Below are positions 36,272-45,235 of a stretch of 64,000 nt of DNA, piece by piece. Position 1 is the first letter of the stretch. Each line of letters starts with the position of its first letter. The notes under the pieces are model-generated. The model searched no databases. It was not told the DNA's origin and saw only the letters and a list, made by a program, of their open reading frames with translations. Source of the stretch: Marinomonas balearica (GTDB taxonomy: Bacteria; Pseudomonadota; Gammaproteobacteria; Pseudomonadales; Marinomonadaceae); assembly GCF_004362145.1 (NCBI RefSeq), contig NZ_SNXC01000012.1:186001-250000 (forward strand), given 5' to 3'. The translations under genes and the position numbers were made by a program.

Positions 36272-37093
36272 ATGCTTAAGCTCTTTATTTCAATACTGAC
36301 CCTTTCGTTCTGCAGCAGCCTATTTGCAGACCTTATGATTTCACCAACGCGAGTGGTTTTAGGTGATCGTGACCGCTCAGCCAAAGTGACGTTAATCAAT
36401 TCGAGTGCTGTCACCCGAAGCTATCGTATCGAATGGACACAAAAGGTCGCATTGCCAAATGGGAGTTACAGAGAATTAACAGAAAAAGAGAAACAAAAGT
36501 ATTCGGGTTTAGAAAGAATAGTCAGAATAAGCCCAAAACAAGTCACTATTCCAGCAGGTCAAAGCCAATCTATAAAATTACTCCTGCGTAAAAAAGGTAA
36601 GCTAAGCGACGGCGAGTACCGTTCACATCTAAAATTTGTAGCATTGCCCGTTAAAAAAGCCCCGACCGCCCAAGGAAAAATGAGCTTAAACATTAACCTG
36701 CTTATGAGCTACTCCATTCCCGTTATGTACCGTAATGGCGCGGTATCCGTTCAACCCGATATCCAAAATATTTCCATCACAACGAAAAAAGAAACGGGGC
36801 AAACTTTTGTAAAAGTGAGACTCGCACACAAAGACAAATACAGTGCGACAGGCCGCCTAGTTGCCTACTGGACCTCTAAGAACGGCACCCGTCGAAAAGT
36901 TGCTTTGTTGAACGGATTTAACTTTTACCCAGAAATTCCCGTTACAAACGCCGAGTTGTACTGGAAGGACTTCACGTTGGAGCCCGGTATTCTTGAAGTA
37001 CGCTACGAAGGACAACAAGAGTTTTCAGGAAGACTGTTAGCCAGTCGAAGCATTGAGATCACGGATTCAATCGTTCGCAACGCCCAACGATAA
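36272..37093 (+). CDS. PapD-like periplasmic fimbrial chaperone
   Basis: A 273-residue exported protein with a signal peptide (about residues 1-19, cleavage after LFA) and an immunoglobulin-like pilus chaperone domain. It has ISPTRVVLGDRDRSAKVTLIN at the first strand, SYRIEWTQK, and RIVRISPKQVTIPAGQSQSIKLLLRK. (Shorter forms: SPTRVVLGDRDRSAKVTL; VRISPKQVTIPAGQSQ.) A second domain follows. It probably holds the DUF4402 subunits in the periplasm and hands them to the usher-like protein encoded 20 bases downstream. Confidence 0.85.
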   Translation: MLKLFISILTLSFCSSLFADLMISPTRVVLGDRDRSAKVTLINSSAVTRSYRIEWTQKVALPNGSYRELTEKEKQKYSGLERIVRISPKQVTIPAGQSQSIKLLLRKKGKLSDGEYRSHLKFVALPVKKAPTAQGKMSLNINLLMSYSIPVMYRNGAVSVQPDIQNISITTKKETGQTFVKVRLAHKDKYSATGRLVAYWTSKNGTRRKVALLNGFNFYPEIPVTNAELYWKDFTLEPGILEVRYEGQQEFSGRLLASRSIEITDSIVRNAQR

Positions 37094-37113
37094 CTTTTTT
37101 GAAAGTCAGTCTA

Positions 37114-40092
37114 ATGAGAATATGGATCATCTTATGCCTAACATGTGTTGGACTCATTTCGACGCCGATTCATGCAAATAATGATGTCTTTGAACGATTA
37201 AAAAATCGTTATCAGGCAATCGAATCGGGTGAAGAAACGCTTCCCACTTTAAGAGAAAGTGTCGAAAAAATACAAGACAAAGTAAGCATCCCTGTAGGGG
37301 AAGAACTCATTTTAGAACTTCAACTTGGCCAGTATATACTGGGTGATGTGATTGGTATCAAGTCATCGAAAGGCACGATGATGTCCTTGAATGATGTTTC
37401 AAGCGTATTGGATTTTCCAATAACAGTAAATGAGAACGCACTCTTTAACCCTGACACGGACGAAACTGAAAACACACCTCAGACTCTGGCGACTGGGTGG
37501 GTGAGGGCACCTGATAACCACTTCGAACTGACTCAAAAAGAAGACAAATACATCGTTACAGTAGACGAGATATTGTACATCATCCCGTTAGAAGACGTAC
37601 AAATCAATGACGATGTATACATAGAAAGCGCTCAACTCGCCCGTTTGTTTTCCCTTGAATTCAACATAAACTACCAAAAACTTAACGCGACCATATCGTC
37701 CGAAATTCCAATTCCATTAGAAGAAAGACTAGCACGAGAAGCGCGTTTAGAAGGGTTAAGTAGCCATCAAGATAGATCCATTTTTCCTCTACAGGCATTC
37801 GAGTACTCGTCTGTTACACAACCTTTATTAGACCTTAGGCTTGGTGCATCTGCTGCACATAACCAAGATTCAAAATATTCAGTCTCGATGCAAGGCGCAA
37901 ACGACCTCGCGTATTTCAGTACCAACTACTTTTTAGCCGTTAACCAAGACAAAGAGATAACAACCTCTCGATTTAATGCCAATAGGCAGGATAAAAACGC
38001 ATCCTTGTTAGGGCCGTTATCAGCAACCGAAATTCAAATTGGCGACCTATCCACTACAGATATAAGCCCTTTAGAAAGCGCACAGTCTGGCGTCGGAATA
38101 AGAATAAACAACAGCCCGTTGTACCACTCTCAAAGTGACAACAGCATTAACTTAGAAGGTGATACCCAACCTAATTGGGACATTGAGGTTTACCGTAATA
38201 AACTGCTGGTCGCCAGCCAGCTTTCATCTTCCGATGGTCACTACACATTTTCAAATGTGCCACTGGAATTCGGTGATAACCAAATTGAATTGATTTTTTA
38301 CGGACCGCAAGGGCAAATCAAACGTGAAGAAAAGTTCTACCATGTCAGTGCTGCTGGGCACGGAGCAGGAAAATTTAACTATGACATTACCATTGCAGAG
38401 GAAAACCAACGACTGTTTGAACACTATTCTTCACAAAACAGTGGAGAGTCAGCGCTCGCTATCAATGCACTCGCGAAGTTATCCGTAACAGATTGGTGGA
38501 ACATTGAAGCGGGCACAAAGCGCTATCAGGAGACAACGGAACAAGCCGATAAAAAAGCCTATAACTCAACGCTTGCGCTATTCGGAAAAGCCCTACTTAC
38601 TTTGGATTATCTAGAAGGCGACGAGGGCGCTTATAAACAAAAAGCTCAGCTCTCCAGTAAGATATCAAATCAATCTGTTAACATCATACACACCTCCGAA
38701 AAGACACTAACAGATGAGTCAGCCGAGTCAAAAACAACGACTCAAGAAGCCTCTATTTCCGGTGCGTTTTCTGACTTAAACTTGTCTTACTCCCAAAGCA
38801 TTGCCCGAATAACATCAAGCACCTCCGACGACTATGTCCTGCAAAATCGCATTGGTACGCGACTGCTCAATGTACCTATTACCAACCAGATATCTTGGGG
38901 CTTTGGTGACAACCATTATGCGTCTGGATCACTTCAAGCACGAGATTTTTACGATAAATACACAATAATGGGAGGTATAGACTATAACATCGACCCCAGC
39001 ATGAAAGTCAGTACCGTCAATACAGCGATCAGCCGGGCCTTTGGTAAAGATATTCAAGCTCAATTTGCGTATAAGCGAAACATCAGCACCAAAAACAACG
39101 AATCAAGCCTCAATGTTAAATGGAAGCCCAATGAGTTTTCTATCAGCTCCAACTTATCCTACAGTGACCAAACAAAGTGGTCAGCGCGCCTTATCGCCCA
39201 GTTTAGTTTAGGCGTAGCGGATAAAGCCGCATTTACAACCAGTCAATCGCTCACCCGTGCTGGCTCTGTTGCGGCGCGCGTATTTCACGACCTGAATCAT
39301 AATGGCGTATACGACCTCAATGAGCCTCTATTAAAAGGCGTCACAGTAGAGAGCAAGCAGAGTGTTCGCAAAGCCAAAACCAATGACCAAGGAACCGCTA
39401 TTCTCGCTGCACTACCGGTTCACCGAAAAACCGATATTGATGTCGATACAACAACCTTGCCTAACCCTTATATGATAAGAAGTGGCGCAGGCGTTTCCGT
39501 ATCGCCAAGAAAAGGAACATTACAATCCGTTGATCTTCCTATCGTCGTTGCGCGAGAAGTAGAGGGGTTTGTCAAAGAATATAAAGAGAATGGTTCTGAG
39601 GGCTTCCTCGCATACGTCCCTTTAGAGGTGGTAGACGAGGAGGGCGTTGTTATAAGAACCGCAATCAGTGAATTTGATGGTTATTATTCTATCGCGGAAT
39701 TACCGCCACAAACCTTTACCGTGAGAGTCGCACGAGAGTTTATAAACACCAACCAATACCTTCTAACCAAAGGTGACTCAATAGAGGTCTCTCCTCAGAT
39801 GGGGGAAGAGTTTATTGAAGGTGCCGACTTGGTTCTTAGAAAAGCGTATAACAAAACAGGCTTCAGTGCGCATTTAGGTCAGTTTAACAGCCTCCTATCT
39901 TTACGGAGCTACTGGCCCGTTCTGCGAAACGCCTACCCCAAACTCAAAAGCTATTCGTATTTTTATCTAGAAAGTGGCGGAGTATTTAATCTATACGTTG
40001 CCTTCGATAAAACTAAGACTAAAGCCGAAGCGGTATGCGCTATCATTCGCGACAAACACTCATGCAGTGTGCGTGATATTGTTCGCCAATAA
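37114..40092 (+). CDS. Divergent outer-membrane usher-like protein with SdrB-like, carboxypeptidase-regulatory-like and SPOR-like C-terminal domains
   Basis: About 992 residues. A signal peptide ends near PIHA (about 21). The middle part resembles fimbrial ushers: NWDIEVYRNKLLVA, then HYTFSNVPLEFGDNQIEL and FYGPQGQIK, followed by about 20 alternating strands compatible with a beta-barrel (about 420-710). Then come an SdrB-like segment (DLNHNGVYDLNEPLLKGV, about 720), a carboxypeptidase-regulatory-like fold (about 815-900) and a final 75 residues (HLGQFNSLLSLRSYW through AVCAIIRDKHSCSV) that look like a SPOR domain. A TTG at 37099 lacks a ribosome-binding site, so the ATG at 37114 is used. Usher assignment is by context and partial motifs. 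Confidence 0.7.
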   Translation: MRIWIILCLTCVGLISTPIHANNDVFERLKNRYQAIESGEETLPTLRESVEKIQDKVSIPVGEELILELQLGQYILGDVIGIKSSKGTMMSLNDVSSVLDFPITVNENALFNPDTDETENTPQTLATGWVRAPDNHFELTQKEDKYIVTVDEILYIIPLEDVQINDDVYIESAQLARLFSLEFNINYQKLNATISSEIPIPLEERLAREARLEGLSSHQDRSIFPLQAFEYSSVTQPLLDLRLGASAAHNQDSKYSVSMQGANDLAYFSTNYFLAVNQDKEITTSRFNANRQDKNASLLGPLSATEIQIGDLSTTDISPLESAQSGVGIRINNSPLYHSQSDNSINLEGDTQPNWDIEVYRNKLLVASQLSSSDGHYTFSNVPLEFGDNQIELIFYGPQGQIKREEKFYHVSAAGHGAGKFNYDITIAEENQRLFEHYSSQNSGESALAINALAKLSVTDWWNIEAGTKRYQETTEQADKKAYNSTLALFGKALLTLDYLEGDEGAYKQKAQLSSKISNQSVNIIHTSEKTLTDESAESKTTTQEASISGAFSDLNLSYSQSIARITSSTSDDYVLQNRIGTRLLNVPITNQISWGFGDNHYASGSLQARDFYDKYTIMGGIDYNIDPSMKVSTVNTAISRAFGKDIQAQFAYKRNISTKNNESSLNVKWKPNEFSISSNLSYSDQTKWSARLIAQFSLGVADKAAFTTSQSLTRAGSVAARVFHDLNHNGVYDLNEPLLKGVTVESKQSVRKAKTNDQGTAILAALPVHRKTDIDVDTTTLPNPYMIRSGAGVSVSPRKGTLQSVDLPIVVAREVEGFVKEYKENGSEGFLAYVPLEVVDEEGVVIRTAISEFDGYYSIAELPPQTFTVRVAREFINTNQYLLTKGDSIEVSPQMGEEFIEGADLVLRKAYNKTGFSAHLGQFNSLLSLRSYWPVLRNAYPKLKSYSYFYLESGGVFNLYVAFDKTKTKAEAVCAIIRDKHSCSVRDIVRQ

Positions 40093-40128
40093 CACGCTGT
40101 ATGAGTTCACAATTTAAATTAGATGAGC

Positions 40129-40149
40129 AGTGTCGTCATTCACGACACT
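40129..40149. terminator. Stem-loop between convergent usher and SPOR genes
   Basis: AGTGTCGT/ACGACACT (40129-40136 with 40142-40149), 5-base loop, overlapping the SPOR gene stop. No clear T run; a possible shared terminator. Confidence 0.4.
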
Positions 40150-40921
40150 AAATCATCGTCCCTTGAAATCGCGTTACAAGACAATCTTGATTGTTCTTTT
40201 TAAATTTAAAGCATAACGCTTTCCCGTTCGCTTTCTTGGCGATGGGGCCAACGATCAAACGATAATAGTCCCGACCTTTAATCACAGAATGCGCAATCAT
40301 AGGGCTCAGATCTTTAACAAGATGTGCATGTTGTTTTTGCAATTTTGGCCATGCATTTTGAGCCTGTGAAAATGAAAAATACGCAGCAAGTTGTACACCA
40401 AATGGATACATGCGCTCTATACGATCACTTTCACTTGGCGTGTTATAAAACTGAACTAAAACAGGCTTACTTCGACTTGAATCTTGACCGTATTCCGTCG
40501 CTATATGATTCGTCTTTGAACTTTCACTGTTATCCGCACTCTGATCCACGATATCGGAGGTCACATTATCATGCGCTGCGCCATTTTCTGCACTTTCAAT
40601 CTCAATCAATGCAGAGCTTGGCAAGATAGGTACATTTTGAAGAGATTCCTGAACATCGCTTGAAGTAACGGTCTGTTGAGTAAGCGCTTCAGACGACTCT
40701 GGAACAGTATCCAGCGTCTCAACCAACAATTTGAGATCCGATTCGAGCGCCAGAATACGTTGAAGCTGAGGCTTCATCTCATTCCATTCTTTTTGCTGCT
40801 TTAAAAGCATTGTTTCCAGTTGTTCGTTCGTCATCACATCGGCAACATCTGCCGGTTTTTGAGTTGCGCAGGCGCAGATCGCACTTGCTAAGAAAACAAC
40901 AGGGAATATCTTCAACATCAT
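40148..40921 (-). CDS. SPOR-domain lipoprotein
   Basis: A 257-residue protein with a lipoprotein-like signal (hydrophobic FPVVFLASAICAC, Cys19 the likely lipidated residue though the lipobox ICAC is imperfect). A coiled-coil-prone segment rich in Glu, Gln and Leu follows (about 30-70), then an acidic linker and a C-terminal SPOR-like domain (about 170-257; FGVQLAAYFSFSQAQNAWPK, DYYRLIVGPIAKKANGKALC). SPOR domains bind denuded peptidoglycan glycan strands. It is convergent with the usher-like gene, whose C-terminus has a similar fold, so the two may act together in anchoring; this is an inference. Confidence 0.78.
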   Translation of the reverse strand: MMLKIFPVVFLASAICACATQKPADVADVMTNEQLETMLLKQQKEWNEMKPQLQRILALESDLKLLVETLDTVPESSEALTQQTVTSSDVQESLQNVPILPSSALIEIESAENGAAHDNVTSDIVDQSADNSESSKTNHIATEYGQDSSRSKPVLVQFYNTPSESDRIERMYPFGVQLAAYFSFSQAQNAWPKLQKQHAHLVKDLSPMIAHSVIKGRDYYRLIVGPIAKKANGKALCFKFKKNNQDCLVTRFQGTMI

Positions 40922-41059
40922 ATTATTCCTCTCCCTTAACTGGCTTAATCATACGCTAATCTAAGGATCGTTGTCCTTAAGCTGGTCAATTCGGCCTGAA
41001 TAAAATCACACAATTTACACCAACTCTGATTACATACTGACCAGCTTTGGAGGTTTCTA

Positions 41060-41131
41060 ATGAACACCGAAGTATTTAAAAGATACGGACATCAAAAATC
41101 TCGGCTATTTCTTCCAACGTATGCGTGGTAA
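41060..41131 (+). CDS. Possible 23-residue short ORF
   Basis: ATG at 41060 with a perfect GGAGG six bases upstream, followed by 22 codons and a stop; the 3' end overlaps the opposite-strand DUF1127-like gene. The peptide begins MNTEVFKRYGHQK and has no recognisable domain. It is reported because the ribosome-binding site is unusually good; it may be chance. Confidence 0.25.
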   Translation: MNTEVFKRYGHQKSRLFLPTYAW

Positions 41132-41332
41132 GCGTTGCACTTCGATCGTTTTGAGCGGTTTTCTACTAGAAGGGGAGATGCCCATATCACGCTTTAGATA
41201 ATCTGGAAGCGAATCCGCTGCCTGCTGCGCTTCAACAATACGCCGCTTCTCAACTTTACGCTTATGAGCTTCTAAATACCGATTGTAAAAATGCACTGCT
41301 TTTTGATCTAGCCACAATAATAAAGAGAACAT
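41105..41332 (-). CDS. DUF1127-like small basic protein
   Basis: A 75-residue protein with a hydrophobic first 10 residues, a basic middle (RYLEAHKRKVEKRR) and the DUF1127-type pattern ADSLPDYLKRDMGIS. Such small arginine-rich proteins are linked in other proteobacteria to RNA turnover and phosphate or carbon stress, but the role here is unknown. It is divergent from a GcvA-like LysR gene at 41425, an arrangement often seen for DUF1127 genes, suggesting LysR control. Confidence 0.72.
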   Translation of the reverse strand: MFSLLLWLDQKAVHFYNRYLEAHKRKVEKRRIVEAQQAADSLPDYLKRDMGISPSSRKPLKTIEVQRLPRIRWKK

Positions 41333-41424
41333 AATAAAACTCCTTCCAAGATGAGACTTTATTTTGGTGCTAGGAAGGTGTAAAAACGAACGTTATAAAC
41401 TTAACTTATTCATTAGATAATCTT

Positions 41425-42369
41425 ATGGCTACACGTCTCGCACATTTGAAAGCAGCGCACTACTTTGTCGTTGCCAGTGAAACACTGAGTTACACCGCCG
41501 CTGCGAACAAATTGTCTGTCAGCCAAGCTGCCGTCAGTCAGCAAATTCGCTTATTAGAAGAGTATCTTGGCGTATCGTTGTTTTATAGAGCGGGACGAAA
41601 GATGTTGCTTACCAGTCAAGGAAAAACACTGGCTGAACATTTAAGTGTAGGGTTTGAAAAAATAGAATATGGGCTAAACAGCGTTAAACTTGAGCCACTT
41701 GCAGGAAATTTAACCGTCTACGGTTTGCAAAGCATTACTTCGCTTTGGCTAATGCCTAAACTGTGGCGTTTTTCCGACATGCACAGCGACATTAACGTTC
41801 GGCTTTTTTCTGCTGAGGAGCTTCCAGATTTACAATCTGGCGATATAGATGTATCCATCTACAACGTCCCAATATTAAGAGAGGATACAGAAAATAAAAT
41901 TCTCCTCACGTCTCCTATTGTACCTATTTGCTCTCGTGAACTCTTTCAGAGAATTGGCTTTAACAGCATCGAAGATTTTTTATGCTGTTGGTTAATTCAA
42001 ACCAATATACCGGAATACAGTTGGTCACAATGGGGAAAGGAATACGGTTTAACCTTAGCGGGAAAAGAGCGCTTATGGGCTGAAGTCAGCTCATGGTATA
42101 TGGGCATTAGTGCGGTCAAAGCCGGACACGGCATCTTTTTATGTCCTGAGTTTATGGTTCAAGAAGAATTAGAAAGAGGCGAGTTAGTAAAGCCGTTTGA
42201 TTTACCACTGTCAGAGCCATTGAGCTTTTATCTCGCTCACTCCAAACAATCACCAAGACTTGAACGCATCAACGCGTTTGTTAAATGGATAAAGCAAGAA
42301 AGCGAAGAGAATATTGTAACCCCTTACAGCCCAACAAAAATTTTGTCAGGTTCTGACCCTTCTCAATAG
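41425..42369 (+). CDS. LysR-family regulator (GcvA-like)
   Basis: A 314-residue regulator with an N-terminal winged helix (about 8-66; SYTAAANKLSVSQAAVSQQI) and a periplasmic-binding-like effector domain (about 90-295) carrying LWLMPKLWRF and the SGDIDVSIY strand. This fits the GcvA-like subgroup. It is divergent from the DUF1127-like gene and shares a 92-base promoter interval with it. The target and effector are not evident. Confidence 0.88.
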   Translation: MATRLAHLKAAHYFVVASETLSYTAAANKLSVSQAAVSQQIRLLEEYLGVSLFYRAGRKMLLTSQGKTLAEHLSVGFEKIEYGLNSVKLEPLAGNLTVYGLQSITSLWLMPKLWRFSDMHSDINVRLFSAEELPDLQSGDIDVSIYNVPILREDTENKILLTSPIVPICSRELFQRIGFNSIEDFLCCWLIQTNIPEYSWSQWGKEYGLTLAGKERLWAEVSSWYMGISAVKAGHGIFLCPEFMVQEELERGELVKPFDLPLSEPLSFYLAHSKQSPRLERINAFVKWIKQESEENIVTPYSPTKILSGSDPSQ

Positions 42370-42379
42370 AGTACAGGTC

Positions 42380-43324
42380 TTAGTAGGGCGCAGAGTCTAA
42401 CTCTTCTTGATTAAACACGTGTCTAATCGTTTTTAGGAACAACTCTCTCGGCTTGCTAGGTTGCGCCGTTTTCTTCGTCGCGACGGCCATACCCAGATCA
42501 TAAAATCGATCTTGTACTGCTACCGGTTGAATATCACCCGACTCAACAAAAGGCGCAGAATACAATTCAGGTAAAAAACCAATGTACTGCCCAGATAAAA
42601 TCAAGGCGAGTCGCGTGTCATAAAAATAACTAATGGCGGACAAGTTCATCTTAGTAAGATGCTCACTAACACCTTGATGCGGCTTCAAGCCCCCATGAGT
42701 TGCGGGGAACGTATCAACGTGCGCTATTTGTTCCTCCGATGATAAATGAGTCAACGGATGGCCTTTGGCGGCGTACAAGTAGCAAGTGTCGCTGTACAGG
42801 TGAATGTAATCTAGACCGTCCAACTTACGATGATAGGGGATAAAGCCCACATCCACTTCGTCATTGAGAATCATGCGTTCAATGTTATTCATCGAAGCAA
42901 CATTCGTAGTGATAGAGACTTCCGGCGCTTCAGTAGAAAAGTGATGTATCAATTTTGGAAAACGACTGCGAGGATCCAAACTCACTTTATCAGACAAGGC
43001 AATGCGCAGTGAGCCCGTAAGACTGGAATTCAAGTTATTAACGGTTGAGCGAAAAGCGTCCAATGTACTCAAAAGCTTTTCGGTCATCTCGTAGATAATC
43101 TCACCTTCTTCCGTGAGGGAAAAGCCACCGCGACCGCGTTTACACAGCACTAGGTTTAACCGAGATTCAAGATTAGATATGTGCAAACTGATGGTTGATC
43201 GTCCGATATTGAGAGAGGTTTCTGCTGCCGAAAACCCCCCACAATCCACAACGGTCTTAAAAACTTTCAGTTGTTTTATCTCGTAATCGCCTACCTGGCC
43301 AAGTGAATAACTTTTAGCGCTCAT
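42380..43324 (-). CDS. LysR-family regulator, probable control of the downstream TRAP operon
   Basis: A 314-residue LysR protein with an N-terminal DNA-binding domain (about 15-75; FSAAETSLNIGRSTISLHIS) and a C-terminal effector domain. The ATG at 43324 has AAGG seven bases upstream, so the in-frame TTG three bases earlier is not needed. It points away from the TRAP operon at 44072 and is its nearest regulator, across 748 bases that also hold a candidate small RNA. Regulation of the transporter is inferred from position. Confidence 0.86.
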   Translation of the reverse strand: MSAKSYSLGQVGDYEIKQLKVFKTVVDCGGFSAAETSLNIGRSTISLHISNLESRLNLVLCKRGRGGFSLTEEGEIIYEMTEKLLSTLDAFRSTVNNLNSSLTGSLRIALSDKVSLDPRSRFPKLIHHFSTEAPEVSITTNVASMNNIERMILNDEVDVGFIPYHRKLDGLDYIHLYSDTCYLYAAKGHPLTHLSSEEQIAHVDTFPATHGGLKPHQGVSEHLTKMNLSAISYFYDTRLALILSGQYIGFLPELYSAPFVESGDIQPVAVQDRFYDLGMAVATKKTAQPSKPRELFLKTIRHVFNQEELDSAPY

Positions 43325-43465
43325 CAACTTACCTTAACAAACTTACCAAAAAATAGGTGTCTTACCGAAACAGTGTCTTTACCTCTCAGGCTATTAGAAT
43401 ACCTCTAATAAAATATGATACCTATTAAAAATTGAATATTAGTTCGATTCGGACACAACTTTAAG

Positions 43466-43495
43466 TTGAATAGATTGGCTTTCATCAACTATAAA
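43466..43495 (+). promoter_or_regulatory. Candidate promoter of the small RNA
   Basis: TTGAAT (43466-43471), 18-bp spacer, TATAAA (43490-43495), with transcription expected from about 43502. No annotated gene lies between it and the terminator at 43616. Confidence 0.5.
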
Positions 43496-43501
43496 CCTTC
43501 T

Positions 43502-43647
43502 TTACCGTGTATAACGTCGACTTACATGATGTTCATATGTATTCCCATCGACATCACTTCTTTAGATCAACGTGCATTGTTCTCTGGAAGTCTTTCAGCA
43601 AACTTTTGATTTTTTCCCGCTGACAATTTTGTCAGCGGGCTTTTTTT
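43502..43647 (+). ncRNA. Candidate small regulatory RNA (or leader-peptide transcript)
   Basis: A sigma-70-like promoter and a strong terminator enclose about 146 bases with no long ORF, on the strand opposite the LysR gene and upstream of the TRAP operon. The only reading frame is a 27-codon one at 43526-43609 (MMFICIPIDITS start, no clear ribosome-binding site). No known RNA family is recognised. It could be an Hfq-type regulator of the transporter or of the LysR gene. Confidence 0.45.
43616..43647 (+). terminator. Rho-independent terminator without an annotated upstream gene
   Basis: Stem CCCGCTGAC/GTCAGCGGG (43616-43624 with 43631-43639), loop AATTTT, then C and seven T. It is preceded by T-rich sequence. 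Its rightward orientation requires a transcript starting in 43328-43600. Confidence 0.88.
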
Positions 43648-44071
43648 AAATAACCCACTTAGATCGCTTTGAACCTACAACCACAAACGATTTTGCCCCA
43701 TCTTGGATCACGAAAAAACACCTCAGTGCTTCCATTTTATCGTACGACCTTGAACACACACGTCTTAAGGTCATAAATGACTCATACAACGCAAATATAC
43801 CGTTAACCAACGTTCAGTTTTTCATCCGAAAAAGTGCTTCAACTGCCGCACCAATCTGGTTCGAATTGGTTGTGAATTAGACTCTCATTGGTGCTTTATT
43901 TTAATAAAATTGAAAGGTCATTTTTCCAAAAAACGATTGTTTGATGACGATAAAACTTTAAGTAGATTTCATACGCTTTAACAGATTTCTTGTTTTTGAA
44001 AGGATCAAATTAAGGAAACCGCTTCGAGGATGAAGTGATCCTTAGTAAATAAAATTATCACGAGGTAACAC
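43648..44071. other. Long leader region of the second TRAP operon
   Basis: No gene is seen. An inverted repeat AAGGATCA/TGATCCTT (44000-44007 with 44036-44043) lies about 30-70 bases before the dctP ATG and could form a leader hairpin. The ribosome-binding site is GAGG seven bases before the ATG. Confidence 0.4.
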
Positions 44072-45097
44072 ATGCTCAATACAGTAAAAAAACTAAAGAA
44101 GCACTTAGTTACGAGCTCTCTTGCCGTAGCTTTAGGTTTTAGTGCAGTTGCTTCAACTGCAGTTCAAGCCGCAGAACACAACTGGCGTTTCGCAAACCTT
44201 TACGGGCGTGGTACTGCGTTCGGCGAAGTTTACGAAAACCTAGCAAAAAACATCGACACAATGTCGAATGGCCGAATTAAAGTACAAGTTCTTTATTCAG
44301 GTGAAGGTGTTGGTACATCTGGTATTCTAGGCGCAACAAAAACAGGCCTTGTCACCATGGGTGCTCCATTCCAATCTATGCACGCTGGTGAACTTCCAGC
44401 TGGTGTCGTTGAGATCGGTCTTCCAGGCGGTACAGACGATGTTGCTGAGCTTTCTACACTTTTCCATGAGAAAGGGTGGAACAAAGTTCTTACCGAAGCA
44501 TACGGTTCTCAAGGTTTAGTATGGCTTGACCCATACATTCAGCCGCCAGTTTACATCATCACTAAGAAACCAATCACGTCTATTGAAGACTTCAAAGGTC
44601 TGAAAATTCGTGCGCCAGGTGCCTACGGTAAATTCCTACGTAACCTAGGTGCATCACCTGTTTCTTTGGCATGGTCTGAAATCTACACGTCTCTTTCTAC
44701 TGGTGTTATCGACGGTTCTATCGGTTCTAACATGATCGACCACCGCGACGGTAACCACGTTGAAGTGGCTAAGTACATGTACAAACTGCCACTAGCTGGC
44801 GCTCAAGTACTGCCAATCATCGTTAACCGTAACGCATGGAACAGATTGACTCCGGACCTACAAGCGATTGTAAAAGCAGCAACAACGATACATGCTCAAG
44901 AGCAAATGACGAAGTCTAAGCTTTGGGAATCACAAGCCGTTGCAGAAATGGAAGCGAAAGGTCTTCAGTGGAGCCCAGAGCCAAGTGCAGCTGACCGTGA
45001 CGCTTGGGCAGCAGCAGGTGCTGGCCTATGGGACGAGTACGCATCAGAAGATAAGTACAGCAAACAACTGATCGACATTCTGCGTAAAGAGCAGTAA
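44072..45097 (+). CDS. dctP: TRAP transporter solute-binding protein DctP (second system)
   Basis: A 341-residue periplasmic receptor with a signal peptide (cleavage after about residue 33, AVQA). It shows DctP-family features: the early GRGTAFGEVYENLAKNI, a KGLKIRAPGAYGKFLRNLG segment with the conserved ligand-binding Arg, and SLAWSEIYTSLSTGVIDGS. The sequence is distinct from the uronate receptor at 6889. The substrate is unknown; a carboxylate is expected for the family. A hairpin (45112-45137) and a terminator-like stem (45236) separate it from dctQ, favouring extra receptor message. Confidence 0.9.
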   Translation: MLNTVKKLKKHLVTSSLAVALGFSAVASTAVQAAEHNWRFANLYGRGTAFGEVYENLAKNIDTMSNGRIKVQVLYSGEGVGTSGILGATKTGLVTMGAPFQSMHAGELPAGVVEIGLPGGTDDVAELSTLFHEKGWNKVLTEAYGSQGLVWLDPYIQPPVYIITKKPITSIEDFKGLKIRAPGAYGKFLRNLGASPVSLAWSEIYTSLSTGVIDGSIGSNMIDHRDGNHVEVAKYMYKLPLAGAQVLPIIVNRNAWNRLTPDLQAIVKAATTIHAQEQMTKSKLWESQAVAEMEAKGLQWSPEPSAADRDAWAAAGAGLWDEYASEDKYSKQLIDILRKEQ

Positions 45098-45111
45098 TCG
45101 ATATTGTAATT

Positions 45112-45137
45112 ACCTCTCAGCCTTTGGCTTGAGAGGT
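45112..45137 (+). other. Stem-loop after the second dctP
   Basis: ACCTCTCA/TGAGAGGT with an inner GCC/GGC (45112-45122 with 45126-45137, one bulged T), loop TTT. There is no T run. A probable message stabiliser at the dctP 3' end. Confidence 0.5.
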
Positions 45138-45235
45138 TCAATGCACGATCCAGAGAGGGTATCGAAAAAGGAAGCGCAAAGGTAAGACGATTTTATAGCC
45201 GTATTATCTCGCTAAGTACTTTAGCGACACCCTCC

